Part shown: piece by piece, positions 1 to 8,119 of the stretch
Layout of the letters: each line of letters begins with the position of its first letter
Position numbering within the stretch: the first letter of the stretch is position 1
NCBI RefSeq assembly: GCF_021403115.1
Contig: NZ_JAJSSH010000011.1
Span: 1-64,000, forward strand
DNA length: 64,000 nucleotides
Origin: Sphingobium sufflavum
GTDB lineage: Bacteria; Pseudomonadota; Alphaproteobacteria; Sphingomonadales; Sphingomonadaceae
Reading direction: 5' to 3'
Made by a program: the position numbers and the translations under genes
Notes under the pieces: model-generated
Seen by the model: the letters and a program-made list of their open reading frames with translations, nothing else
Told to the model about the DNA's origin: nothing
Database searches by the model: none

Positions 1-64
1 CGCCTGCCTCAGCTTCCCGCAGAACCCCGATAATCTGCTCTTCCGTAAACCGTATCCGCTTCAT
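1..64 (-). CDS. IS3-family transposase OrfA, N-terminal fragment
   Basis: The minus-strand ATG at 62-64 opens a reading frame beginning MKRIRFTEEQIIGVLREAEA, the hallmark start of IS3-family OrfA, which carries the helix-turn-helix that binds the IS ends. Only about 21 codons are inside the window, so intactness cannot be judged. In full elements OrfA is followed by OrfB, joined through programmed frameshifting. It is transcribed away from the BLUF gene at 155. Confidence 0.8.
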   Translation of the reverse strand, partial: MKRIRFTEEQIIGVLREAEAG

Positions 65-127
65 CAGTCCGTCCTTCCATGGGCCGGACTCTAATCGTAT
101 CTGGAGGAAAATCAGGGGGTCAGGTCA
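1..127 (-). mobile_element. End of an IS3-family (IS407-group-like) insertion sequence, cut by the window edge
   Basis: The first 64 bases encode, on the minus strand, the start of an IS3-type OrfA. The motif at 111-127, read on the minus strand as TGACCTGACCCCCTGAT, resembles the terminal inverted repeat of that group, so the element probably ends near 127. The other end lies outside the window, so neither the inverted repeat pair nor a target duplication can be checked. Family assignment rests on the OrfA N-terminus and the CCCCC-rich tip. Confidence 0.65.
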
Positions 128-154
128 CAGGAGCCACGGTCCCGGAGATCCTTG

Positions 155-562
155 ATGAAGCGTCTTCTCTATATCAGTACGGCTCGCTCGCCCCTACGCC
201 CATCCGAGTTGGATGCCCTGCTGACTAGATCGCGCAAGGCGAATGCTGCTGCGGACGTGACAGGCTTGCTGGTGGTCGGCGGCCGTCGCTTTCTTCAGGT
301 TCTCGAAGGCCCCGAGCAGGCTGTCACCGCTACCTACGAGCGGATTACGCGTGACCCGCGTCATTTTGCATTGGTCAAACTGCACGACAAAGAGGTCGCG
401 ACGAGGTCATTTCCATCGTGGGCCATGGGATTTGAGCAAGGCGGAGTAGCAGTGGCGTCGGCGTCGCTGGAGGAACAGGTAAATGCCATCGTAGCGCCGA
501 TTGCCGATCCTACGCTACGCGCCTATTTTACCGGCTTCGCCAAAACCCACACTTCGGCATAG
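155..562 (+). CDS. Short BLUF-domain blue-light sensor protein
   Basis: This 135-residue protein is essentially a single BLUF domain, a flavin-binding photoreceptor that changes hydrogen bonding around FAD on blue-light exposure. The key positions are visible: Tyr6 in LLYIS, Asn30, Gln48 in FLQVLEG, and Trp89 and Met91 in FPSWAMGF. There is no attached EAL, cyclase or other output domain, so it belongs to the short BLUF class that signals by protein contact. The ATG at 155 has GGAG eight bases upstream; a TTG at 152 would add one residue. The IS end lies only about 28 bases upstream, so its native promoter has probably been displaced. No obvious partner gene lies beside it. Confidence 0.88.
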   Translation: MKRLLYISTARSPLRPSELDALLTRSRKANAAADVTGLLVVGGRRFLQVLEGPEQAVTATYERITRDPRHFALVKLHDKEVATRSFPSWAMGFEQGGVAVASASLEEQVNAIVAPIADPTLRAYFTGFAKTHTSA

Positions 563-1257
563 GCGACTGTCGGCTTACCGGGCGCCGCTGTTGCTGGTCG
601 AATGTCGGGAGATGGCGCGAAGCGGTCATCGCGAAAGCTCGTCCGGGCCTTCATCCATCTGATCTCTCCATCAGAGCCCCATTTGACTGTGCCCGGAAAT
701 GTGCTTGCGAATGTGCCATCCACTGTGCAAAATGCGGCCAGTCGCGGTGGTTCGCATGGCGGCAGGCCCGGTTTTCTGCGGTTTTTGGCTGGCAGGAAAT
801 AATGACTTGGGGATCCTGTCTCCCCGACCACTTTCCTTTTGATGATGAGCAAGACGCGGTCGCCGTCCATGCACGGCCTGTGTGCGTCGCTATCCTGAAA
901 GTGATGCGCTGCGAGCGCCGTTCAGCGTTCAGGATCGAAGCCATAGTTCGGTGGGGTTGCGTAGAATAGGGCGATCCGCCGCTCGTCAGGCTATGTGGTG
1001 CCATGCATGGGCAAAATGGCAGCGGCATCAGCCGCAAGGCGCATCGGTAAGCCGCAAGACGCGTCCGTACAGCGCATCCGCTAAATCACTGGCTTAGTCC
1101 ATGTCTCGAAATGGGACAGTTTTCCCCTGGGCCATGGTCGCTTTCCTGCTTCAGACGGGCCGGTTCAACCTGTGTTCAGGTGGAATGGCGGACAGGAAAA
1201 AGGGCGATCCCACACGAAGCGGGATCGCCCTGAATTCTTGCACCAAAGGCGCGCAGA
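563..1257. other. Gene-poor interval of about 0.7 kb
   Basis: No reading frame here has a recognisable product, and several short frames overlap one another on both strands, which argues against coding. Residue patterns seen on the minus strand at about 640-870 match nothing I can name. Short direct repeats built on gccgcaag/gcgcatc occur at about 1030-1085. The region may hold decayed sequence associated with the neighbouring insertion element. A terminator for the downstream minus-strand gene lies at 1196-1231. Confidence 0.5.
1196..1231 (-). terminator. Rho-independent terminator of the small lipoprotein gene
   Basis: An 11-bp inverted repeat (agggcgatccc at 1201-1211 with its complement ending at 1231) is followed on the minus strand by TTTT. 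It sits about 25 bases beyond the stop codon of the gene at 1258-1473. Confidence 0.85.
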
Positions 1258-1473
1258 TTAGTGCGCGTTGGTGACGTTCGCAGCAGCGTTCTCGGTCGCG
1301 TTGGCGGCGTTCGAGAGGTTCGAAGCAGCGTTGTCGAGCGCGTTCGCAGCGTTCTCGGTCTCGTTGATGACGACCTCGTTGGCAGCGTTGTTCGTCTCCG
1401 CAGCGGGCTTCTCACCGCACGCAGCGAGGGCCAGCAGGCCGGTCGCGGCGAAAACAACAGCGATCTTCTTCAT
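1258..1473 (-). CDS. Small Asn/Ala heptad-repeat lipoprotein
   Basis: The 71-residue product begins with a lipoprotein signal peptide (MKKIAVVFAATGLLALAACG; lipobox LAAC with the lipidated Cys at residue 19). The mature part is low in complexity and contains about four heptads of the form N-A-A-x-x-x-x, predicting a short alanine-rich helix or coiled coil. Architecture and size recall Braun-type Lpp, but there is no C-terminal Lys for peptidoglycan linkage. The ATG at 1473 has GGGAG eight bases upstream; an ATG at 1488 is also in frame. It is monocistronic, with its own terminator. Function is unknown; a structural outer-membrane role is inference. Confidence 0.72.
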   Translation of the reverse strand: MKKIAVVFAATGLLALAACGEKPAAETNNAANEVVINETENAANALDNAASNLSNAANATENAAANVTNAH

Positions 1474-1785
1474 CTTGTAGGCTCCCATAGCAACAACCCC
1501 GCACATGGGAGAACCCATGCACGAGAGGCCCCAAATAACGACTGCATCGGTCAAATCAACGCTTTTTTATCAACTGAATGGGTCAGCATTTCCTCGGCGG
1601 ACCGTTGTCCCTGCGCGACGGATCGTTTCGGCTCCACGGAAACGCTGGACGGGAGGTGGTTTTGCGCCCCTGTTCACGCCCCGGTTTGCGTTGCGCGCGA
1701 CGCTCGTTTAGAAGCCGCGCCATACCGGCCGCCGCCCCTGGGCGCGGCCCGTTCGAACAGCTATTCTGACCGGAGTCGAGACCCA
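1474..1785. other. Divergent intergenic region between the lipoprotein gene and ettA
   Basis: About 310 bases separate the two divergent genes. No RNA gene, repeat or protein is recognised. Promoters for both neighbours must lie here; I could not pick convincing -35/-10 pairs. An in-frame extension of ettA back to 1261 exists but runs through the lipoprotein gene and is not credible. Confidence 0.5.
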
Positions 1786-3465
1786 ATGGCGGTGCAGTAT
1801 TCCTTTGTGATGAAAGGTCTGACCAAGACCTTTCCCGGCGCCAACAAGCCGGTGTTCAATAATATCCATCTTCAGTTCCTGCCGGGTACGAAGATCGCCG
1901 TCATCGGCGTGAACGGCGCGGGTAAATCGACCCTGATGAAGGTCATTGCCGGCATGGATACCGATTTTCAGGGCGAGGCATGGGCCGCCGAGGGCCTGCG
2001 CGTCGGCTATCTGGCGCAGGAGCCGCAGCTCGACAACACGAAGACGGTGATCGAGAATGTGAAGGACGGCGTGCGCCCCGTCGCCGATCTGGTCGACCGC
2101 TTCAACGAGATCAGCGCGATCATGGGCGACCCGCCGGAAGATGTGGATTTCGACGCGCTGATGACCGAGATGGGCGAGCTTCAGGAGAAGATCGACGCCG
2201 TCGATGGCTGGACGCTCGACAATCAGCTGGAGATCGCCATGGAGGCGCTGCGCTGCCCGCCGGGCGACTGGGGCGTAGAGAGCCTGTCCGGCGGTGAAAA
2301 GCGCCGTATCGCGCTGTGCCGCCTGCTGCTGGAAAAGCCGGACATCCTGCTGCTCGACGAACCAACCAACCATCTCGACGCGGAAAGCGTGCAGTGGCTG
2401 GAACAGCATCTCATCAACTACACCGGCAACGTCATCCTCGTGACCCATGACCGCTACTTCCTCGACAATGTCGTGGGTTGGGTGCTGGAACTGGATCGCG
2501 GCCGGGGCATCCCGTACGAAGGCAATTATTCCGCCTGGCTGGAAGCCAAGGGCAAGCGGATGGAGCTGGAAGAGCGCGAGGAAGCGGGCCGCCAGAAGGC
2601 GATCAAGGAAGAGCTGGAGTGGATTCGCCAGTCGCCCAAGGCACGCCAGACCAAGTCCAAGGCGCGTATCCGGGCGTTCGACGAACTGGTCGAGAAGCAG
2701 GAAAATCGCGCGCCCGGCAAGGCCCAGATCGTCATCCAGACGCCCAAACGCCTCGGCGGGCAGGTGATCGAGGCGCATGGCCTGTCGAAAAGCTATGGCG
2801 ACAAGCTGTTGTTCGAGAATCTCGAATTCCTGCTGCCGCCGGGCGGCATCGTCGGCGTGATCGGGCCGAACGGCGCGGGTAAGTCCACGCTGTTCAAGCT
2901 CATCACAGGGCAGGAGCAGCCGGACGAGGGCAGCATCAAGGTCGGTGACACGGTCCAGCTTGGCTATGTCGACCAGAGCCGCGATTCGCTCGACCCCAAC
3001 CATAATGTCTGGGAGGAAATCTCCGGCGGTCATGACCTGATGACCATCGGCAAGCATGAGATCCAGACGCGGGCCTATGTCGGCGCCTTCAACTTCAAGG
3101 GACCGGACCAGCAGAAGAAGGTCGGCCAGCTATCAGGCGGTGAACGCAACCGCGTCCACCTCGCCAAGATGCTGAAGCAGGGCGGCAACGTGCTGCTGCT
3201 CGACGAACCGACCAACGACCTCGACGTCGAGACGCTGCGCGCGCTGGAGGATGCTCTGGAGAATTTCGCGGGTTGCGCCGTGGTCATCAGCCATGACCGC
3301 TTCTTCCTCGATCGCCTCGCGACGCACATCCTCGCCTTTGAGGGCGACAGCCATGTCGAATGGTTCGAAGGCAATTTCGAGGCGTATGAAGAGGATAAGC
3401 GCCGCCGTCTGGGCGATGCCGCCGACCGTCCGACGCGACTTGCCTACAAGAAGCTGACCCGCTGA
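1786..3465 (+). CDS. ettA: Energy-dependent translational throttle protein EttA (ABC-F ATPase)
   Basis: This 559-residue soluble ABC-F protein binds the ribosomal E site and gates translation elongation according to ATP/ADP state. Two nucleotide-binding domains are visible: Walker A GVNGAGKST at 41-49 with signature LSGGEKRR and Walker B LLLDEPTNHLD, then a second Walker A GPNGAGKST with signature LSGGERNR and LLLDEPTNDLD. A charged linker separates them, as in the family, and no membrane segment is present. The length matches E. coli EttA (about 555). The start chosen, MAVQYSFVMK, matches the family N-terminus. A strong bidirectional terminator follows. Confidence 0.95.
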   Translation: MAVQYSFVMKGLTKTFPGANKPVFNNIHLQFLPGTKIAVIGVNGAGKSTLMKVIAGMDTDFQGEAWAAEGLRVGYLAQEPQLDNTKTVIENVKDGVRPVADLVDRFNEISAIMGDPPEDVDFDALMTEMGELQEKIDAVDGWTLDNQLEIAMEALRCPPGDWGVESLSGGEKRRIALCRLLLEKPDILLLDEPTNHLDAESVQWLEQHLINYTGNVILVTHDRYFLDNVVGWVLELDRGRGIPYEGNYSAWLEAKGKRMELEEREEAGRQKAIKEELEWIRQSPKARQTKSKARIRAFDELVEKQENRAPGKAQIVIQTPKRLGGQVIEAHGLSKSYGDKLLFENLEFLLPPGGIVGVIGPNGAGKSTLFKLITGQEQPDEGSIKVGDTVQLGYVDQSRDSLDPNHNVWEEISGGHDLMTIGKHEIQTRAYVGAFNFKGPDQQKKVGQLSGGERNRVHLAKMLKQGGNVLLLDEPTNDLDVETLRALEDALENFAGCAVVISHDRFFLDRLATHILAFEGDSHVEWFEGNFEAYEEDKRRRLGDAADRPTRLAYKKLTR

Positions 3466-3517
3466 TTCGGCGGGCGGGGCAGGGGAGAGACATCCCCGGC
3501 CCAACCCATGGACATTG

Positions 3518-3552
3518 AAAAAGGCCGCCCGGTGGATGCCGGGCGGCCTTTT
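3518..3552. terminator. Bidirectional rho-independent terminator
   Basis: A 12-bp perfect stem (aaggccgcccgg at 3521-3532 with its complement at 3539-3550) surrounds a 6-base loop, with A-rich sequence before it and T-rich sequence after it. It can end ettA on the plus strand and the gene at 3601-4266 on the minus strand. Confidence 0.9.
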
Positions 3553-3600
3553 CATATCCGGGGCGCTTCCGGTTGGTTGGTCGTGGTTAGTTGGCCGCAG

Positions 3601-4266
3601 TTAGTTAGCGAGGTTCGCCTGCGTCGTGACCGTGGTGGTCGTGGTTTCGGCGGCGCGGACGGGCGTGCTGCTGGTGCTGCGACGCACGACCTTCTTCTTC
3701 GCCGCGGGCTTGGCGGTGGTGGAGACGGACACGCGCGGCGTCGTCACCTTCTCGGTCGTGACGGTGGTCGTGGTCGCCTGTGCGGCCTGCGACGCCCTCA
3801 ACCGGGCCGCTTCGGCGGCGGAGGCAGCGGCGGCCTGCTCGGCATTGGCGGCGCGCGAGGTGGCGTCCTGTGCGCGGGCGCTGGCGTCTGCCGCCTGCTG
3901 GCGGGCGAGGTCGGCCGAAAGCTCTGCATCAGCCTTGGCGGAAGCCGCCGCTGTCTTGCGCTTCTGCGTCTCACCGATGGTCACGTCGGCGATCTGGGAG
4001 GCGCGGGTGGCGGTGGCGATGGCCTCCTCCTTGCGACCGGCGGCGAGATGCTCCTCCGCCGTTTTCAGCGTGGCGCGGGCCTCCGCCTGTTCGGCTGGCA
4101 ATTCGGTGGTGGCGCCTGCGGCGTCGGCGGCGCCGATCTTGCCCTTGGCTTCCGCGATCGCCGCACGGGCGCGATCGGCTTTGCCCGCGCCGATGGCCGG
4201 ACTGCCGAGCGCAAGGGCCAGCGCCGACAGCGCGAGGACGGGGGCGAACAGGGTTGGGTGACGCAT
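3601..4266 (-). CDS. Exported Ala-rich coiled-coil protein (DUF4398-like)
   Basis: The 221-residue protein has an N-terminal signal peptide (to about residue 26, ending SPAIGA) and then a long Ala/Glu/Lys-rich helical region. Phrases such as LKTAEEHLAAGRKEEA resemble the DUF4398 pattern of envelope proteins. The last 60 residues are Thr/Lys-rich (TTTTVTTEKV, KPAAKKKVVRR) and probably disordered. Catalytic motifs are absent. An envelope-associated structural role is likely but not shown. The opposite strand carries long open frames over the same bases; these are shadows of the repetitive GC-rich codons. Confidence 0.7.
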   Translation of the reverse strand: MRHPTLFAPVLALSALALALGSPAIGAGKADRARAAIAEAKGKIGAADAAGATTELPAEQAEARATLKTAEEHLAAGRKEEAIATATRASQIADVTIGETQKRKTAAASAKADAELSADLARQQAADASARAQDATSRAANAEQAAAASAAEAARLRASQAAQATTTTVTTEKVTTPRVSVSTTAKPAAKKKVVRRSTSSTPVRAAETTTTTVTTQANLAN

Positions 4267-4348
4267 GGGAAACTCCTCAAATCATGATAACCGCTCGGCG
4301 GCATCAAACGCGCCCAAAGACGGGGCGGTTCCGACTTGAGGAAAATCG

Positions 4349-4789
4349 TTACCCAGCCGATGGGCCGTGGCCGGGATGCGCGGGCCGGTTGGTCCAGTCG
4401 CCGGACGGGATGGCCCGCGACGGGTGGATCGGGAAATTATAGGTGTAGATCCAGGCGCTTACCCGCCCCTCTGTGATGACCGGGAGGCGCAGATATTCGG
4501 AGTCGTCGGGGCTGGCCGGATCATATAATTCAAAGGCGTCGAGCAGGGCGAGAACATCCGCGTCGCGCGGCATCAGCAGTTCTCCGACGATCCAGCCGGT
4601 GCCTTGCAAGGGAGCGGTTGGCAAGAGAGCGCCGGGATAATCGCCAAGGTCGTACAGCGTTCCCGCAACCCGGTCCGGGCCGATCCTGTCGACCCGCCCG
4701 GAGAGGTTCAGTTCGTCGAACCCTGGCTGTCCCGGTCGCAATGTCCCATAGACGAAGACCGGCAGCGGCCCCGCGTCGTCGCCCGTCAC
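4349..4789 (-). CDS. Gamma-glutamylcyclotransferase-like (AIG2/GGCT) protein
   Basis: The 146-residue protein has the GGCT-fold signature VYGTLRPG at 13-20 and a later acidic motif LLDAFE, in which Glu87 is the likely general acid/base. Family members cyclise gamma-glutamyl amines or related substrates to release 5-oxoproline; the real substrate is not evident. The ATG at 4789 overlaps the stop of the upstream carbonic anhydrase gene by four bases (ATGA), so the two are translationally coupled and form a two-gene operon. The length is normal for bacterial AIG2-like proteins. Confidence 0.83.
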   Translation of the reverse strand: MTGDDAGPLPVFVYGTLRPGQPGFDELNLSGRVDRIGPDRVAGTLYDLGDYPGALLPTAPLQGTGWIVGELLMPRDADVLALLDAFELYDPASPDDSEYLRLPVITEGRVSAWIYTYNFPIHPSRAIPSGDWTNRPAHPGHGPSAG

Positions 4790-5424
4790 GCGGGAGCGAA
4801 CTGGCCCGTTTCCTCGTCGAGGATATTGAGCAGGCCGTCCGCGATGGCGAAACGCGTGCCGATCAGCCGCAAGGTGCCCGCCGCTTCCTTCTCCTGCACG
4901 CAGGGGAAGGTGCGCAGGTTGGCGAGGCTGACCTTCACCGCCTCCTGCTCCATCGCGCGCAGGGCGTCGCGTCCCTGATCCTCGCCATGGGTCGCAACCA
5001 CGGTTTCACGCGCGCCGTCCAGCATCTCGATCCAGTTGGCGATGAAGCCGCCCCGGCCCGGAGGAGCATCGCGCAATTCCTGCGTCAGCGCGGCCTTGCA
5101 CCCGCCGCACAGGCCATGGCCCATCACGACGATCTCATCGACCTTCAGCACCTGCACCGCAAATTCCAGCGCGGCGGACACGCCATGATGGCCGGGCGTC
5201 GTCTCGAACGGGGGGACCAGAGCCGCCACGTTGCGCACGACGAAAATCTCACCGGGATTGGTGTCGAAAATCTGGGCCGGGTCGACTCGGCTGTCGGAAC
5301 AGGCGATGATGAGAACGCGCGGGCTTTGTCCTTCGGCCAGTTCGTCCCATCGGTCCCGCTGGGCGACCCAGGCGTTGGAGCGGAAACGGGCATAGCCGGT
5401 GAGCATGTCGGAGAAGCGTGTCAT
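4786..5424 (-). CDS. can: Beta-class carbonic anhydrase
   Basis: This 212-residue cytoplasmic zinc enzyme interconverts CO2 and bicarbonate. The beta-class ligands are clear: Cys42, Asp44 and Arg46 in ACSDSR, then His103 and Cys106 in GHGLCGGC. It starts with [10 protein letters not shown] at 5424, back to back with lipA (65 bases apart, divergent). It overlaps the GGCT-like gene downstream by four bases. Family assignment is firm; the gene symbol is by similarity only. Confidence 0.92.
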   Translation of the reverse strand: MTRFSDMLTGYARFRSNAWVAQRDRWDELAEGQSPRVLIIACSDSRVDPAQIFDTNPGEIFVVRNVAALVPPFETTPGHHGVSAALEFAVQVLKVDEIVVMGHGLCGGCKAALTQELRDAPPGRGGFIANWIEMLDGARETVVATHGEDQGRDALRAMEQEAVKVSLANLRTFPCVQEKEAAGTLRLIGTRFAIADGLLNILDEETGQFAPA

Positions 5425-5489
5425 ACCATTGCCAATGCCCGATCATCTGCGGACTGGCAAGAAGCCGCCATCATCGCTATTTGCGCTAT

Positions 5490-6461
5490 ATGACTCAGCC
5501 GCCCCAGAACGCCGCCCCCGAAATGGCCCCGCAGATCACCACCGTCCAGCGTCCGCGCAAGCCGGACTGGATCAGGGTCAAGGCGCCCGCCGGATCGGCC
5601 TTTGCCGAAACCAAGCGGCTGATGCGGGAGAAGGGACTGGCGACCGTCTGCGAGGAGGCGGCCTGCCCCAATATCGGCGAATGCTGGACCAAGAAGCATG
5701 CGACCGTCATGATCCTGGGCGACACCTGCACCCGCGCCTGTGCCTTTTGCAACGTCAAGACCGGTATGCCGCGCGCGGTGGACGCGATGGAGCCGCAGCA
5801 CACCGCCGACGCCTGTGCCGAAATGGGACTGGAGCATATCGTCATCACCTCCGTCGACCGGGACGACCTGCCCGATGGCGGCGCCGGCCAGTTCGTGAAG
5901 GTGATCGAGGCGCTGCGTCGCACCACGCCCAACACCACCATCGAAATCCTGACCCCCGATTTCCGCAACAAGCATGAGCGGGCGGTGGAGATGATCGTCG
6001 CGGCCCGGCCCGACGTGTACAACCATAATCTGGAAACGGTGCCCCGCCTCTATCCCACCATCCGTCCCGGCGCACGCTATTATGCGTCACTGCGCCTGCT
6101 GGAGATGGTCAAGCGGCTCGACCCGTCGATTTTCACCAAGTCCGGCGTCATGCTGGGCCTGGGCGAGCAGCGGCTGGAGATCCATCAAGTGATGGACGAC
6201 ATGCGCTGCGCCGACATCGACTTCCTGACGATGGGCCAATATCTCCAGCCGACGCCGAAACATGCGAAGGTGATCGAGTTCATCCCGCCGGACGGGTTCA
6301 AGGCCTATGCCGCCGTTGCGCGCGCCAAGGGCTTCCTCCAGGTCGCGGCCAGCCCGCTGACCCGGTCCAGCTATCATGCGGGCGACGACTTCGCTCAGAT
6401 GCGGGCGGCGCGCGAGGCGAAACTGGCGAAGCAGGTGATGGCCAAGCATGCCACGGCATGA
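5490..6461 (+). CDS. lipA: Lipoyl synthase
   Basis: LipA is a radical-SAM enzyme that inserts two sulfurs into protein-bound octanoyl groups to make lipoyl cofactors for pyruvate and 2-oxoglutarate dehydrogenases. The 323-residue product has the auxiliary [4Fe-4S] motif C54-x4-C59-x5-C65 and the radical-SAM motif C80-x3-C84-x2-C87. The C-terminal RSSYHAGD provides the serine ligand typical of the family. The start MTQPPQN gives the normal length; an upstream in-frame start would overlap the divergent gene's promoter. Its last 14 bases overlap the downstream ratA-like gene. Confidence 0.97.
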   Translation: MTQPPQNAAPEMAPQITTVQRPRKPDWIRVKAPAGSAFAETKRLMREKGLATVCEEAACPNIGECWTKKHATVMILGDTCTRACAFCNVKTGMPRAVDAMEPQHTADACAEMGLEHIVITSVDRDDLPDGGAGQFVKVIEALRRTTPNTTIEILTPDFRNKHERAVEMIVAARPDVYNHNLETVPRLYPTIRPGARYYASLRLLEMVKRLDPSIFTKSGVMLGLGEQRLEIHQVMDDMRCADIDFLTMGQYLQPTPKHAKVIEFIPPDGFKAYAAVARAKGFLQVAASPLTRSSYHAGDDFAQMRAAREAKLAKQVMAKHATA

Positions 6462-6891
6462 GGAGACGCGGCATCTGCCCTATTCGCCGGAGCAGATGTA
6501 TGATCTGGTTGCCGATGTCGCCGCCTATCCGCAGTTCCTGCCCTGGGTAAGCGCGATGCGCCTCCGTTCGGACAGTCCGACGGAGACGGTCGCGGATATG
6601 ATCGTCGGCTTCAAGGGGCTACGCGAGACGTTCACGTCGCGGGTGCGCAAGGTGCGACCCGATTCGGTGCATGTCGATTATGTCGACGGGCCGCTCAAGC
6701 ATCTCTCCAACGACTGGCATTTCCGCAGCGACGGGGCGGGGGGCGTGCTGGTCGACTTCACCGTCGACTTCGCGTTCAAGAACCGGATGTTCGAGATGCT
6801 GGCCGGGCAGATGTTCGACAAGGCGCTGCGCAAGATGATCGGCGCGTTCGAGACGCGGGCGGCGGCGCTCTATGGCGAGCCGGCGGCGTAG
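6448..6891 (+). CDS. RatA/COQ10-type START-domain protein
   Basis: This 147-residue protein has the START/SRPBCC fold pattern of the COQ10/RatA family: [20 protein letters not shown] near the start and a C-terminal helix with [17 protein letters not shown]. Eukaryotic and alphaproteobacterial members bind ubiquinone and assist respiration; E. coli RatA was described as a ribosome-association toxin. Pairing with lipA is the usual alphaproteobacterial arrangement and favours the quinone-related role. It overlaps lipA by 14 bases, so coupled translation is expected. Confidence 0.88.
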   Translation: MPRHEETRHLPYSPEQMYDLVADVAAYPQFLPWVSAMRLRSDSPTETVADMIVGFKGLRETFTSRVRKVRPDSVHVDYVDGPLKHLSNDWHFRSDGAGGVLVDFTVDFAFKNRMFEMLAGQMFDKALRKMIGAFETRAAALYGEPAA

Positions 6892-6939
6892 GGGAACGGC
6901 CCGGTCTTGGCGGAACATTCCCTGTCATCCGCGCTGTAC

Positions 6940-7040
6940 GTCATCCCGGACTTGATCCGGGATCACGCTACCTCTTCAACCGCGTGGCTTGAGGAAGGGT
7001 CAAACCCCGGATCACATCCGTGGCGACAGGATGAGGCCAT
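6940..7040. repeat. REP-like extragenic palindromic element
   Basis: The segment holds the palindrome tcccgga-cttga-tccggga at 6944-6962, followed by partly related ccccggatcac/gacaggatgagg sequence. The motif gtcatcccggacttgatccggga is a familiar dispersed intergenic repeat in sphingomonad genomes, from memory. A short plus-strand frame through it (VIPDLIRDH) is a well-known spurious translation of the repeat. Confidence 0.65.
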
Positions 7041-7055
7041 AATTTTTCAGTACCC

Positions 7056-7577
7056 TCAGTCCGCTTGTTCGGGCAGCAACAGTTCCAGCGCGCACAGCGC
7101 CGCCTGAAGCCGCACCCCGGCGCGGCCATTATCGTCGAACAATTTCTGCTGGGCGATCACCTTGTCCGGGTCTTCGCCGCGCACGGCGCGGGCAAAGACG
7201 ACGGTGCCCACCGGCTTGGCCTCTGATCCGCCCCCCGGCCCGGCGACGCCGGTGATGGAGACGGCGACATCCGCCTCCGACTTGTGCAGCGCCCCCTGCG
7301 CCATGGCCCAGGCGGTGGCGATGGACACCGCGCCGAAGGTGCTCAGCACATCCTCGTTCACGCCCAGCGCGCTCATCTTCGCCTCGTTGGAGTAGGTGAC
7401 GAAGCCGATCTCCACCACGTCCGACGATCCCGGAATTTCGGTGAGGGCGGCGGCAACCAGACCGCCGGTGCAGCTTTCAGCCACGGCGATGCGGCGGCCG
7501 ATGGCGGCATTTTCCTCAACCACTCGTCGGGCGAGCGTCACGAGGTTCAGCGGCAAAATCGTATCCATGGGGTTCAC
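7056..7577 (-). CDS. pncC: Nicotinamide-nucleotide amidase (CinA C-terminal domain family)
   Basis: The 173-residue protein is the stand-alone CinA C-terminal domain that deamidates NMN to NaMN in pyridine nucleotide salvage. Motifs include AESCTGGL, with its conserved Ser/Thr cluster, GFVTYSNEAK and SITGVAGPGGGS. The frame can start at GTG 7577, overlapping the stop of the upstream gene and with AGAAGG just before it, or at ATG 7568; I keep the longer form. It ends a three-gene minus-strand run: ispDF, an exported hypothetical protein, then this gene. No N-terminal MoeA-like CinA half is present. Confidence 0.9.
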   Translation of the reverse strand: MNPMDTILPLNLVTLARRVVEENAAIGRRIAVAESCTGGLVAAALTEIPGSSDVVEIGFVTYSNEAKMSALGVNEDVLSTFGAVSIATAWAMAQGALHKSEADVAVSITGVAGPGGGSEAKPVGTVVFARAVRGEDPDKVIAQQKLFDDNGRAGVRLQAALCALELLLPEQAD

Positions 7578-8119
7578 TTGCCTTCTTCACCATCGCACAG
7601 CCGAAAGGATGACGGGCGAGCCGCCCCCGTCTTGCCGGGGCTATTGCCCGCCCGCAGCAACATGCCAATCAGTTTAGCCATATTTTGCGGCGGAAGGGGA
7701 GCGGTCAATTCCACGACCGTGTCGACCGTGGTGCAATCCCTGGGCTTCAAATTGCCGCCGATCGCCTCCGCGATACCTATACCCAGCAGATCCCGCAGTG
7801 TCCCGTCCTGCATAGTCTTCATCTGTGCGGCTTTGATCCCGGTCATCTTGCCGAAAGCGTGGCGCGCGGTGGGCAGGGCGGGCGCCGCGGCCTGCCTGTA
7901 GCGTGCGATCAGATCGCCCCGGTTGCGGGTCAGATAGCCGGTGGCGGGCAGGCTGGTCGCGCAGGCGGCGCCCAACTGGTCGATGATGTCGGGCAGGGCG
8001 TATTGCACCAGTGCCTCCGCCTCTGCGTCCGTCATGCACGCGCCCTGGGTTGCCGCTATCGCGGCACAGGGCGTGAGCGCCAGCATCAGCACCATGGCAG
8101 CCGTTCGAACCTGTTTCAT
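7574..8119 (-). CDS. Exported protein of unknown function
   Basis: The 181-residue protein has a clear signal peptide ([23 protein letters not shown], cleavage near 23). The mature part is mainly helical, with four cysteines (in QGACM, GAACA, PRDCT and FRLCD) that could form two periplasmic disulfides. I do not recognise a family. It overlaps ispDF upstream by four bases (ATGA) and pncC downstream by a few, so it is part of a tightly coupled operon, though a link to isoprenoid or NAD metabolism is not implied. Confidence 0.75.
   Translation of the reverse strand: MKQVRTAAMVLMLALTPCAAIAATQGACMTDAEAEALVQYALPDIIDQLGAACATSLPATGYLTRNRGDLIARYRQAAAPALPTARHAFGKMTGIKAAQMKTMQDGTLRDLLGIGIAEAIGGNLKPRDCTTVDTVVELTAPLPPQNMAKLIGMLLRAGNSPGKTGAARPSSFRLCDGEEGK

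Noticed and set aside
1261..1785. N-terminal extension of EttA by 175 residues
   Set aside because: The extension overlaps the oppositely oriented lipoprotein gene, and family length and start agree with 1786.
3508..4287. Gly-rich plus-strand frame opposite the exported coiled-coil protein
   Set aside because: A shadow of Ala/Thr repeats on the minus strand; it runs through a strong terminator and has no sensible start site.
6907..7107. 66-residue plus-strand frame (VIPDLIRDH...)
   Set aside because: It is a translation of a dispersed extragenic palindrome, a common false call.
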